A DNA stretch of 64,000 nt from Saccharopolyspora thermophila (GTDB lineage: Bacteria > Actinomycetota > Actinomycetes > Mycobacteriales > Pseudonocardiaceae). The stretch lies in assembly GCF_014646075.1 (NCBI RefSeq), contig NZ_BMMT01000004.1, forward strand, positions 16,191 through 80,190. The letters are read 5' to 3'. This document shows positions 55,183 to 63,999 of this stretch, one piece after another (within the stretch, counting starts at the first letter, position 1; each line of letters starts with the position of its first letter). The position numbers were made by a program, and so were the translations under genes. Under the pieces are notes generated by a model. The model had not been told where the DNA came from and searched no databases. It was given only the letters and a program-made list of their open reading frames with translations.

Positions 55183-55309
55183 ATGTCGATCGGTCTCGGC
55201 GGCCGATGGTTCACCGTCCAGGACCTGGAGGGCATGCCCGATGGCGGCCGCCGGTACGAACCCGGTGGAGTTCTCCCCGGCCGACGTGGTCGCCGGGCTG
55301 CGCCGCTGA
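55183..55309 (+). pseudogene. Uma2-family nuclease reduced to its two ends
   Basis: ATG 55183, after a good GGGAGGAG ribosome site, encodes RWFTVQDLEGMPDGGRRYE, the N-terminal signature of Uma2 (DUF820) proteins. Immediately afterwards, shifted by one frame at about 55259, NPVEFSPADVVAGLRR and a stop look like a Uma2 C-terminus. The central catalytic domain (about 140 residues) is absent, leaving a deletion scar. Confidence 0.55.
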
Positions 55310-55316
55310 GCCGGGA

Positions 55317-55946
55317 TCAGCCGCCGACCGGCCGCCACATGCCGTACGCGGTCAGCCCGCCGGCGATCGGGAACTCGTGGATGACGCGGAACCCGAACCG
55401 CTGGAAGTGCGCCACGCTCGCGTGCGCGGTCGCCTCCAGGTAGACCGGTGTGTCGTGGGCGTCAGCGCGGGCCAGCCCGGAGGTCAGCAGGGCGCGGGCG
55501 TCCCCGCGGCCCCGGGCGTGCGGGGCGGTGCCGAGTGCGAACAGGTGCCAGTGCGGCTCGTCCGGCCGGTGGCTGTCGCTGGCGTTGAACGTCTGGATCG
55601 CCCGCGCTGCCTCGGGGAGCCGCCAGCGGAACACCGACAGCAGGTTCGGCAGGTGGGCCAGGCGGCGGCCCAGCAGCGGCACCTGGTTGCCGGGGCGGTC
55701 CCAGACGGCCACCGCCTCGGGGCGCTGCGCCCGCACGGCGATCTCGGTGCCGTGGTCGACGTGGTCCTGCGAGAGCAGGAGAGAGAACAACGCGGGGAGC
55801 TTGTTCGCCCGATGCGCCGGGTCGGGCAGCAGGGCGGACATCCGCGGCTCGTGCTGGTACGCCGCGCCGAGCAGGTCGGCGATCGTCTTGGTGTCCTCCG
55901 CGGAGGCGGTGCGGAGGACGAGGTCGTCGTGCTTGGTGCTGTTCAT
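55317..55946 (-). CDS. GNAT-family N-acetyltransferase
   Basis: A 209-residue acetyltransferase. The acetyl-CoA-binding strand-loop is HLFALGTAPHARGRGDARAL (the loop is A-R-G-R-G-D), with a following VYLEATAHASVAHFQRFGF. The start is ATG 55946 with GGAAAGG upstream. It is divergent from the nitronate monooxygenase. The acceptor is unknown. Confidence 0.85.
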   Translation of the reverse strand: MNSTKHDDLVLRTASAEDTKTIADLLGAAYQHEPRMSALLPDPAHRANKLPALFSLLLSQDHVDHGTEIAVRAQRPEAVAVWDRPGNQVPLLGRRLAHLPNLLSVFRWRLPEAARAIQTFNASDSHRPDEPHWHLFALGTAPHARGRGDARALLTSGLARADAHDTPVYLEATAHASVAHFQRFGFRVIHEFPIAGGLTAYGMWRPVGG

Positions 55947-56091
55947 GGGTTGGCCTTTCCGATCAACTCCTCATCATCCGTTATGCCGCAGGGGAAAGGG
56001 GAAGCAACAGTTGAGGGTCCTGTGTAAATCGTGACGGATCACGGGTTGTGATGCGGACGATGTCCCGATGTGCTGCGGGCGGCCGTGCGAC

Positions 56092-56097
56092 TACCGT
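56092..56097 (+). promoter_or_regulatory. -10 element TACCGT of a leaderless promoter
   Basis: TACCGT ends 6 bases before ATG 56104 of the nitronate monooxygenase gene, with no ribosome site. Confidence 0.5.
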
Positions 56098-56103
56098 CGG
56101 AAT

Positions 56104-57153
56104 ATGATCGCAGAGCGAGAGATCCCGCTGATCGCCGCGCCGATGGCCGGTGGCGTGTCCACGCCGGAGCTGGCCGCTGCGGTCAGCGGTGCGGGCGCAT
56201 TCGGCTTCCTGGCGGCCGGATACCTGTCCGCGGAGGCGTTGGCCGGGCAGGTCGAGCGGCTGCGGGCGCTGACCTCGGAGCCGTTCGGGGTGAATCTGTT
56301 CGTGCCCGGTCGGCACCGCGACGTGGACCTGGCGGACTACCAGGAGCGGGTGCGGTCGGCGAGCGCGCGCTACGGGGTGGACGCGGGATCGCCGCAGTGG
56401 GACGACGACCAGTACCCCGCGAAGGTGGACCTGGTGATCACCCAGCGGATCCCGGTGGTGTCGTTCACTTTCGGCCCGCCGGACAGGTCCATTGTGGAGC
56501 TCCTGCACGAGGTGGGGTCCGAGGTGGTGGTCACGGTCACCACGCCCGCGGAGGCGCGACTCGCTGCCGAGGTGGGCGCCGATCTGCTCTGCGTGCAGGG
56601 CATGGAGGCCGGTGGGCACCGGGCGATCTTCGAGGACGACCGGGAGCTGCCCGGTGGTGGTCCGTTGTACGGCCTGCTGGCGGCGATCCGCCTCGTCCAG
56701 GCGGAGGTCGACCTGCCGGTCATCGCGGCCGGTGGGTTGGTGCACGGCGCGGATGTCGCCGCGGTCCTGGCGGCCGGAGCGGTGGCGGCGCAGCTGGGCA
56801 CGGCCTTCATGGTCTGCGACGAGGCCGGGACGCAGCCGGTGCACCGCGCCGAAATCGCCGCCGGGTCAGCGCGAAACCGCGCTGACCCGGGCGTACAGCG
56901 GGCGCCCGGCCCGCGGGCTGGTGAACCGGTTTCTGGCAGACAACACCGATGCACCCGCGGCCTACCCGCAACTGAACAACCTGACCAAGCCGATGCGCGG
57001 CGCGGCGGGCAAGGCCGGCGACCCGGAGCGGATGTCGTTGTGGGCGGGCCAGACCTATGCCCAGGCGCGAGCAGTGCCCGCGGCCGAACTGGTGCTCGCC
57101 TCATCGACGAGGCAGGCGCGTCCCTGGCGCGGGCCACGGCCCGGCTGGGGTGA
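56104..57153 (+). CDS. Nitronate monooxygenase with two compensating frameshifts
   Basis: An FMN-dependent TIM-barrel enzyme of the nitronate monooxygenase/2-nitropropane dioxygenase family. It starts IPLIAAPMAGGVSTPELAAA, with GMEAGGHRAIF and IAAGGLVHGADVAAVLAAGA binding FMN. The open frame is 349 codons, but about 56860-57095 is read in the wrong frame: QRETALTRAYSGRPARGLVN and LWAGQTYAQARAVPAAEL, the true C-terminal sequence, appear one frame over, then the original frame resumes with LIDEAGASLARATARLG. The two shifts sum to three bases. Either these are sequencing errors or about 78 residues are scrambled and activity is doubtful. The start is ATG 56104. Confidence 0.75.
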   Translation: MIAEREIPLIAAPMAGGVSTPELAAAVSGAGAFGFLAAGYLSAEALAGQVERLRALTSEPFGVNLFVPGRHRDVDLADYQERVRSASARYGVDAGSPQWDDDQYPAKVDLVITQRIPVVSFTFGPPDRSIVELLHEVGSEVVVTVTTPAEARLAAEVGADLLCVQGMEAGGHRAIFEDDRELPGGGPLYGLLAAIRLVQAEVDLPVIAAGGLVHGADVAAVLAAGAVAAQLGTAFMVCDEAGTQPVHRAEIAAGSARNRADPGVQRAPGPRAGEPVSGRQHRCTRGLPATEQPDQADARRGGQGRRPGADVVVGGPDLCPGASSARGRTGARLIDEAGASLARATARLG

Positions 57154-57202
57154 CCAGCGTCGCGTGCCGCGAAATTCGGTGGGGCCGGGGTGGGTGGGTT
57201 TG

Positions 57203-57208
57203 TAGGTT
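57203..57208 (+). promoter_or_regulatory. -10 element TAGGTT of a leaderless MOSC-gene promoter
   Basis: TAGGTT ends 6 bases before ATG 57215 and no Shine-Dalgarno sequence is present. Confidence 0.5.
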
Positions 57209-57214
57209 GGGCGC

Positions 57215-57871
57215 ATGGGAGTCGTCCAAGCGGTGAACGTCGCGGTGGTGCGGACCGGCGACTGGACGGGGCGCGTCGGCCGGACCGGCATCGACAAGCG
57301 GCCGGTCGAGCACGCGGTGCGTTTCGAACCGACCGGGGTGCGGGGTGACGTGGTGTGCGACACCAAGCACCACGGCGCCTGGTACCAGGCCGCCTATGCG
57401 TTCGACGTCGAAGAGCTGCGCTACTGGTCGGCGGTGCTGCGCAAGGAGCTGGTCCCAGGCAACGCGGGCGAGAACCTCACCCTGGCCGGGTGCGACAGCA
57501 CCTCCGCGGTGATCGGCGAGCGGTGGCGGGTCGGCGGCGCCGTGCTGCGGGTGACCGGACCGCGCACGCCGTGCCGAGTCTTCGCCGGGTTCTGGGGCGT
57601 CAAGAGCCTGGTCAAGCGGTTCACCGAGCACGGGCGCACCGGCGTGTACCTGGCGGTGGAGGAGCCGGGCGAGGTCGCGGCGGGTGACACCGTCGAGGTC
57701 CTCTCACGGCCCTCGCACGGCGTGCGGGTCGACGAGCTGTTCGCGTTCCAGATGCGCGGCCGGCAGGAGTTGGCCGAGCACGTCGCGCGCGGTGTGGCCG
57801 ACCTGCCGGAACCGTGGCGGGAGGACGTGGCCCGGAAGGTGCGCGCTACCGTTGCGGTCGGCACTCGATGA
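57215..57871 (+). CDS. MOSC-domain protein (YiiM-like)
   Basis: A 218-residue MOSC protein: VRGDVVCDTKHHGAWYQAAY, VPGNAGENLTLAG and the conserved cysteine in RTPCRVFAGFWGVK, which in MOSC proteins binds sulfur from or for the molybdenum cofactor. A YiiM-type C-terminal helical domain follows. YiiM relatives reduce N-hydroxylated bases; the role here is inferred. Its last 26 bases overlap the convergent methyltransferase. Confidence 0.88.
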   Translation: MGVVQAVNVAVVRTGDWTGRVGRTGIDKRPVEHAVRFEPTGVRGDVVCDTKHHGAWYQAAYAFDVEELRYWSAVLRKELVPGNAGENLTLAGCDSTSAVIGERWRVGGAVLRVTGPRTPCRVFAGFWGVKSLVKRFTEHGRTGVYLAVEEPGEVAAGDTVEVLSRPSHGVRVDELFAFQMRGRQELAEHVARGVADLPEPWREDVARKVRATVAVGTR

Positions 57872-58850
57872 CGGCGTAGCCGTTGTCCAGCGGGGTGAAG
57901 TCCTCGACCGCCAGGCCGGCGGCCGCCGCCACCTGCTGGATGCGGTCGAGGTCGCGCATCCGGCCCCCGGCGTAGATCATCATCCGCAGGTCCAGCTCGG
58001 TGAACTGCGCCATCCGGTCGTTGTCGGGCAGCAGCTCGACGATCAGCACCTGGCCGTCGGGGCCGGCGGCCCGCGCGCAGTGCTGGAGGATTCGTGCGGC
58101 GTCCTCGTCGTCCCAGTCGCCGAGCACGTCGCAGAGCACCACGCAGTCGGCCTCGAACGGCAGCGGTTCGAAGAAGTTCGCGGTCACCACCTCGGCGCGC
58201 TCGGCCACGCCCTGCTCGTCGAGGTAGGCGGCGGCGTTGCGGGACGGGCCGACGAGGTCGACGAGGATGCCGTGCAGGTGCGGCGCTGACTTCAGGATCT
58301 CGGCGAGCAACACGCCCTTGCCGCCGCCGACGTCGGCGACCCGGGAGTGGACGCTCCAGTCGTGCGCGGCCACGACCAGCGGTGCGATGTCCTGCGTCTT
58401 GTTCTCCATCAGCTCGTCGAAGGAGTCCGACAGCTGGGAGTTGTGCGCGAGGTCCTCCCAGAACGACCGCCCGAACGCGGCCGGGTACGCCGGGTGGTGG
58501 CCGCGCACCTGCTCGATGAGTTCGACGAACGCCAGGTCGGCGCGGCCCACGGCGCCGTCGAGGTCCAGCCAGGCCCGCGGGCTGTCGGCCGCGTCGCTGC
58601 GCAGCGCGTCCGAGAGGTCGTTGGGCCCGAAGACGTCGGTCTCCGGTTCGGTGAACATGCCGTGGTGCACCAAAAACCGCAGCACCCGGCCCAGCGGGTC
58701 GGGTTCCGCCCGGCAGCGGTGCGCGATCTCGGCGAGCGGGACCGGGCCGTCCTTGACCACATCCGGGACCCGCAGGGTGGCCGCGGTCCGAACGGCGAAG
58801 GGGGTGGCCAGGTCGGCCATCGCCCAGATGTCGAACGAATCGTGCGGCAT
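57846..58850 (-). CDS. O-methyltransferase-family protein lacking the catalytic histidine
   Basis: A 334-residue two-domain protein of the small-molecule O-methyltransferase family: an N-terminal helical dimerisation domain (MADLATPFAVRTAATLRVPD) and a SAM domain with VADVGGGKGVLLAEIL. In active members the motif after the fourth strand reads H-D-W; here it is CDVLGDWDDEDAARIL, with Gly244 in place of the general-base histidine. It may have altered chemistry, as in family members that became hydroxylases or cyclases, or be inactive. ATG 58850 has TACCCT 7 bases upstream, so it is probably leaderless. Confidence 0.86.
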   Translation of the reverse strand: MPHDSFDIWAMADLATPFAVRTAATLRVPDVVKDGPVPLAEIAHRCRAEPDPLGRVLRFLVHHGMFTEPETDVFGPNDLSDALRSDAADSPRAWLDLDGAVGRADLAFVELIEQVRGHHPAYPAAFGRSFWEDLAHNSQLSDSFDELMENKTQDIAPLVVAAHDWSVHSRVADVGGGKGVLLAEILKSAPHLHGILVDLVGPSRNAAAYLDEQGVAERAEVVTANFFEPLPFEADCVVLCDVLGDWDDEDAARILQHCARAAGPDGQVLIVELLPDNDRMAQFTELDLRMMIYAGGRMRDLDRIQQVAAAAGLAVEDFTPLDNGYAVIECRPQR

Positions 58851-58857
58851 GGGTTGC

Positions 58858-58863
58858 AGGGTA
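58858..58863 (-). promoter_or_regulatory. -10 element TACCCT of a leaderless methyltransferase promoter
   Basis: Minus-strand TACCCT lies 7 bases before ATG 58850 without a ribosome site. Confidence 0.5.
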
Positions 58864-58930
58864 AGCCCGCGGCAGCGGGCCAGCGCGCCGCGAACCGGCC
58901 GGGCGCGGCACCGTGCTTTGTGGACCCTGC

Positions 58931-59599
58931 TCAGTCCTCTAGCAGGGCGACGATGCGGTCGGCCGTCTCGCGCATGTGGCTGGCCATGACCACCCGGGCG
59001 CGACCGGCGTCACCGGCCTCGATGGCGTCGACGATCGGCAGGTGCCGCTGCCAGTCCATGTTGCGTAGCGCCTGCTCCGGTCCGGATCGGACGATCGTCG
59101 CCCGGGTCAGCCCGGACAGGTGTTCCCAGGACTGCACCAGGGTCTGGTTGCCGGTCAGCTCGCACAGCCGCCGGTGGAACGCCAGGTCGGCCTCGACCCG
59201 CTCGCCCATCGACTGGTCGGCGTCGCGCAGCCGGTCGATCGACTCGCGCAGCTGCCGGACGATCTCGGTCCGGTCCGGGATCGCGCACAGCGTCTCCACG
59301 GCCAGCGACTCGAGCGCGCCGCGCACCGCGAAGATGTCGCCGACCTCCGCAGGGCTGAGGGCCCGGACCAGCAGCCGGCCGCGCTCGTCGGCGACGACCA
59401 GGCCCTCCTGCACCAGGTGGCGCAGCGCCTCCCGCAGCGTGCCGCGGGAGACCGACAGCGCCTCGCTGAGTTCGGTCTCGATCAGCCGGGTGCCCGGCGC
59501 GAGCTGACCGCTGCTGATCGCTTCGCGGAGCTTCTGCAGGCTCTGCTCGCGCAGGGTCTGCCTGTCGACGCCGGTCAGCGCGGGAACGTCCAGGGACAC
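58931..59599 (-). CDS. GntR/FadR-family transcriptional regulator
   Basis: A 222-residue regulator with a GntR winged helix (LREAISSGQLAPGTRLIETE, then SVSRGTLREALRHLVQEGLV) and a C-terminal FCD domain whose metal/ligand residues include the histidines in AFHRRLCELTGN, QRHLPIVDAI and VMASHMRE. FCD regulators usually respond to sugar acids or related intermediates. The start is GTG 59599. It is divergent from the remnants of a sugar catabolic operon, and the same dyad occurs in both promoters of that cluster, so it is the likely cluster regulator. Confidence 0.92.
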   Translation of the reverse strand: MSLDVPALTGVDRQTLREQSLQKLREAISSGQLAPGTRLIETELSEALSVSRGTLREALRHLVQEGLVVADERGRLLVRALSPAEVGDIFAVRGALESLAVETLCAIPDRTEIVRQLRESIDRLRDADQSMGERVEADLAFHRRLCELTGNQTLVQSWEHLSGLTRATIVRSGPEQALRNMDWQRHLPIVDAIEAGDAGRARVVMASHMRETADRIVALLED

Positions 59600-59649
59600 C
59601 GGTCATCGCCTTTCTGGTCGTCAGAAGGTCTTCACTTTAATCCATCCCC

Positions 59650-59683
59650 GTTGAGATCAACAGTTGATTGTTGACAGTCGACT
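59650..59683. promoter_or_regulatory. GntR operators between the regulator and the catabolic remnants
   Basis: GTTGA-GA-TCAAC (59650-59661) is a dyad, followed at 59669-59683 by TGTTGACAGTCGACT. The latter matches, in 13 of 15 positions, the perfect dyad consensus seen again at 62310-62324 in front of the transketolase and mmsA genes. Confidence 0.65.
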
Positions 59684-59732
59684 CATCGGCGGCGTTAGCT
59701 GCGCGGCACTTCCAGCACGAAGGGGTGTCGCG

Positions 59733-60075
59733 TTGAACAGTCAGCCGTCCGAACTGGGATGCTCGACCATCTCGTTCCGCCACCGCTCGCTCGCCGAGGC
59801 GTTGCGGGCGGTCGAGGGCCTCGGACTGCCCGGGATCGACCTCGGCGGTCTGCCGGGCGTCTGCGACCACATCCCCACGCCGCTCGGCGACCTCGCCGCA
59901 GAGCGCGGCGTCCGCCTGCTGGTGGAGGGTCTGCACCACTACCGGTTCTGCCGCACCCGGGACCGCACCCGGGCGGTGCTGGACCGGGTGCCCGCCGAGT
60001 CGGCCGGATTCGTCCTCGACGTCAGCCACCTCGTGGCCGGCGGGATCGACGAAGTCGGCCCGGCCGCGGCCGGGG
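59733..60075 (+). pseudogene. Fragments of a TIM-barrel sugar isomerase/epimerase
   Basis: TTG 59733, after AAGGGG, begins NSQPSELGCSTISFRHRSLA then GLPGIDLGGLPGVCDHIPTP, the N-terminus of a xylose-isomerase-like TIM barrel. The next recognisable block, LAAERGVRLLVEGLHHYRFC through GFVLDVSHLVAGG, belongs about 50 residues further on in a normal protein, so an internal piece is missing. The gene then breaks off at about 60070 and joins a permease fragment in another frame. In tetritol and apiose pathways such isomerases act on erythrulose phosphate or related sugars. Confidence 0.6.
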
Positions 60076-60225
60076 GTGAGGTTGGCCACCGGCCTGGGCG
60101 TCGAGCAGACCACCGCGGCGGTCGCCGAGGGATTCGGCAACCTGATGGCCGAGGTCGGGTTGATCATCGGCTTCGGCGTGCTGCTGGGCTCCTTGCTCTC
60201 CGCGACGGGGACCCTGCAGCGCCGC
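60076..60225 (+). pseudogene. Fragment of a GntP-family gluconate-type permease
   Basis: About 48 codons read LATGLGVEQTTAAVAEGFGN then EVGLIIGFGVLLGSLLSATG, a helix-loop characteristic of GntP/GntT proton symporters (normally about 450 residues). Both ends are missing. It lies in a different frame from the isomerase remnant before it. Confidence 0.5.
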
Positions 60226-60232
60226 GGGGAGG

Positions 60233-60414
60233 ATGGGACTGGGGCTGGGCATCCATGGCGAACCCGGGTGTCCGAAGTGGACCTCCCGAGCGTAGCCGAG
60301 GTGGCCGACGCGCTGGTGGCGGGCGTGCTCGCGGGCGCCCCGGCGGACGCGGGGCAGCGGGTCGGCGTGATCCTCAACGGGCTCGGCGCCACCAAGCACG
60401 AGGAGCTGTTCGAG
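60233..60414 (+). pseudogene. Fragment of a DhaK-type (dihydroxyacetone/erythrulose) kinase
   Basis: GLGLGIHGEPG is read in one frame and, after a +1 shift near 60267, VSEVDLPSVAEVADALVAGV and [15 protein letters not shown] in the next. These are the DhaK signatures IHGEPG and NGLGAT. The sugar-binding part and the C-terminus are absent. Related kinases phosphorylate erythrulose in tetritol catabolism. Confidence 0.55.
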
Positions 60415-60415
60415 C

Positions 60416-60565
60416 AACAACGCCCAGGTGCTGACCTTCGGTCAGCGCGTCATCGGCCTGGAGCTGGCGCGGCGGCTGGCCCGCGAGTGGCTGGGCTACC
60501 GCTTCGACCCGGAGTCCCCGTCGGCCCGCAAGGTCGCCGTCCTCACCGACTACGAGAGCTGCTGA
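60416..60565 (+). pseudogene. C-terminal fragment of an RpiB-type sugar-phosphate isomerase
   Basis: Forty-nine codons read [20 protein letters not shown] and end [11 protein letters not shown] before TGA 60563. They match the C-terminal third of RpiB/LacAB isomerases (the usual motif is S-N-D-A-N-V-L). It is joined directly to the kinase fragment, in another frame. RpiB homologues isomerise erythrulose phosphate in known tetritol pathways. Confidence 0.55.
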
Positions 60566-60625
60566 CCGCACCCGGGCCACCCGGCCTGCGGTACCGTGTG
60601 CGAAAGCCCGGGAGGACGGTCCGCG

Positions 60626-61069
60626 ATGCACTTGTCCGAGGTGGCCGACCTGGCCAGACAGGACGCTGCCGACGGGGTCGAGCAGCAGATCGTCGCCGCT
60701 GTCATCGACGTCGGCGGCCGGGTGCTGCTGGTGCGCCGGTCCGCGGGCGATTCCCGCGGCGGCGAATGGGAATTCCCCGGTGGCAAGGTGGATCCGGGCG
60801 AGGACCTCGACACCGCGCTGCGCCGCGAGGTGGCCGAGGAAACGGGCCTGGACATCGTGGCGGTCACCGGTTACCTCGGCGCTTTCGACTACGTTTCGCA
60901 GCGCGGCCGGTACAACCGCCAGCACACCTGGTCGGTCACCGTCACGGCGGCCGACCAGGTGCGGCTGACCGAGCACGACGCCTACACCTGGGTCTCGGCG
61001 GGCGACGAGCACCCGCTCGGCGGCGAGCTGGAAACACTGCTGCACAAGCACTTCCAGCAAGCCGGCTGA
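60626..61069 (+). CDS. NUDIX hydrolase (MutT-like)
   Basis: A 147-residue NUDIX protein. The complete Nudix box begins GGKVDPGEDL and ends REVAEETGL. The N-terminus QIVAAVIDVGGRVLLVRRSA and RQHTWSVTVTAADQVRLTEH match MutT/8-oxo-dGTPase-like members. The start is ATG 60626 with GGAGGA upstream; TACCGT at 60592-60597 is a plausible -10. It is intact, unlike the fragments on either side. Confidence 0.88.
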   Translation: MHLSEVADLARQDAADGVEQQIVAAVIDVGGRVLLVRRSAGDSRGGEWEFPGGKVDPGEDLDTALRREVAEETGLDIVAVTGYLGAFDYVSQRGRYNRQHTWSVTVTAADQVRLTEHDAYTWVSAGDEHPLGGELETLLHKHFQQAG

Positions 61070-61204
61070 GACCGGCGTCGTGGAGCGGCAGCTGCTGGGG
61101 GCGCCTCCGGCGGCTGCCCCGGTTCAGCCCGCCCCGAACGTAACCCGATCACTCCGCCGATACATCCGACCACAGGTCGAGCTGGCGGGCCGGGGCCCCA
61201 GGGG

Positions 61205-62250
61205 TCAGCCCAACGCGTCCAGGACGCGCTTGACCACCCGGTCCGTCGACAGGCCGTAGCGGTCGTGCAGGGTCGGCAGGGCGCCGGCGGCCAGGAACTC
61301 GTCCGGCAGGGCGATCGGCAGTAGGGAGCGGGGCGCGCCCCCACCGAGTCGCACGGGTCCACAATGGTCAGACCCGGCACGCCGCGCAGGATCGCGATGT
61401 CCTCGGTGGCCTGGTGGCTCGGCCCGTAACCGGTGGTCAGGCCCGGGAGTCCGCCCACCACGTTGACGTTGAGCCCCGGTTCGGCGATGTCCGGGCACAG
61501 GAAGTCGTACGCGCGCCGGGTGGCGAACACCGAGTAGGTGCTGGCGAACGGCACCAGCCCCACCTCCTCCATGCCCGCCGCGGTGCCCAGCAGCAGCTGC
61601 TCGGCCATGCCCAGCTGGAAGTACCGGTCCGGGTGCGCCTGGGCGTAAACGTGCATGTCCGTGTACCTGCCCAGGTCCGCGGTCAGACCGACCACATCGG
61701 ACCGTTCGGCGGCGGATCGCATCCCAGCCGAAGGCGGACCACTTGTCGGCCACCGGTTCCGCGGACAGCACCGCCTCGGTGGGGCCGTCGGCCTGCAGGC
61801 CGTTGAGGTCCACCAGCGCGACGAGGTTGCCCAGCCGGTGGTGGCCGAGCTGCCCTGGCGGCGCAGGCCCAGGGCCATGCCGACCGCCACGGTCAGGCCG
61901 TGGCCCAGCGAGCCGCCGGAGATCTCCATGCCGGGTGTGTAGGAGGCTATCCCGGACATCGGCAGCCGGCTGTTGTCGGAGCCGTAGGTCTCCAGCTCCG
62001 CGATGTCGATGGTGCCGGCCTCGGCCAGCGCCGCGTACCGGGCGATCGCGTAGTGGCCGGTGGACAGCAGGAACCGGTCCCGGTCGGGCCAGTGCGGGTC
62101 GTCGGTGCGGTAGCGCAACCGGTCCCGGTAGACGGCGGCCAGCAGGTCCGCCACGCCGAGCGCCTGGCCGACGTAGCCCTGTCCCTGGACCTCGCCCATG
62201 TTCGGGATGTGGTGGCGCATGCGGTGCGCTGCCGCGGCGACGGTGGACAC
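61205..62250 (-). pseudogene. Transketolase (N- and C-terminal subunits) collapsed by internal deletions
   Basis: GTG 62250, after GAGGAACG, starts a transketolase N-terminal part (HHIPNMGEVQGQGYVGQALG, DRFLLSTGHYAIARYAALAE, EISGGSLGHGLTVAVGMALG). Near 61845 the frame changes to HHRLGNLVALVDLNGLQADG, omitting the expected thiamine-diphosphate GDG segment. Near 61722 it returns to the first frame with VVGLTADLGRYTDMHVYAQA, YFQLGMAEQLLLG and TTGYGPSHQATEDIAILRG, the C-terminal-subunit domain. Near 61340 it shifts again to IALPDEFLAAGALPTLHDRY, ending at 61205. At least three segments are missing and the cofactor site is lost. Confidence 0.7.
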
Positions 62251-62309
62251 CGTTCCTCGCAGGTGCAGCCATGGAGTTTTCCTTCCCGTTACCAACGCCC
62301 TCCGAGTGT

Positions 62310-62324
62310 TGTTGACTGTCAACA
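62310..62324. promoter_or_regulatory. GntR-type operator between the transketolase remnant and mmsA
   Basis: TGTTGACTGTCAACA is a perfect 7+1+7 dyad in the divergent spacer. Its core GACTGTCAACA recurs, inverted, in the operator at 59669-59683, linking the two promoters to one regulator. Confidence 0.65.
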
Positions 62325-62458
62325 GTCGGTCAGGTCCGAATCGATGCTGTGAGGCAGCGCACCCTGTTGCGGTGCTCCGCATTCTGGGAAAGATAGGAGT
62401 ACAAATGGTTTGAGATCCGAGTAAATTCCGACCGGTTCGGCGGAAGGTGCGGTGCGTG

Positions 62459-63958
<1,500 letters not shown>

Positions 63959-63970
63959 TCCACCGGTCGT

Positions 63971-63999
63971 GGGGGGGGGGGGGGGGGGGGGGGGGGGGG
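63971..63999. other. 29-base poly-G run at the window end
   Basis: Twenty-nine consecutive G residues followed by A at base 64000, 12 bases after the mmsA stop. Such a run is not seen elsewhere in the window and is most simply a contig-end or sequencing artefact. Confidence 0.8.
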
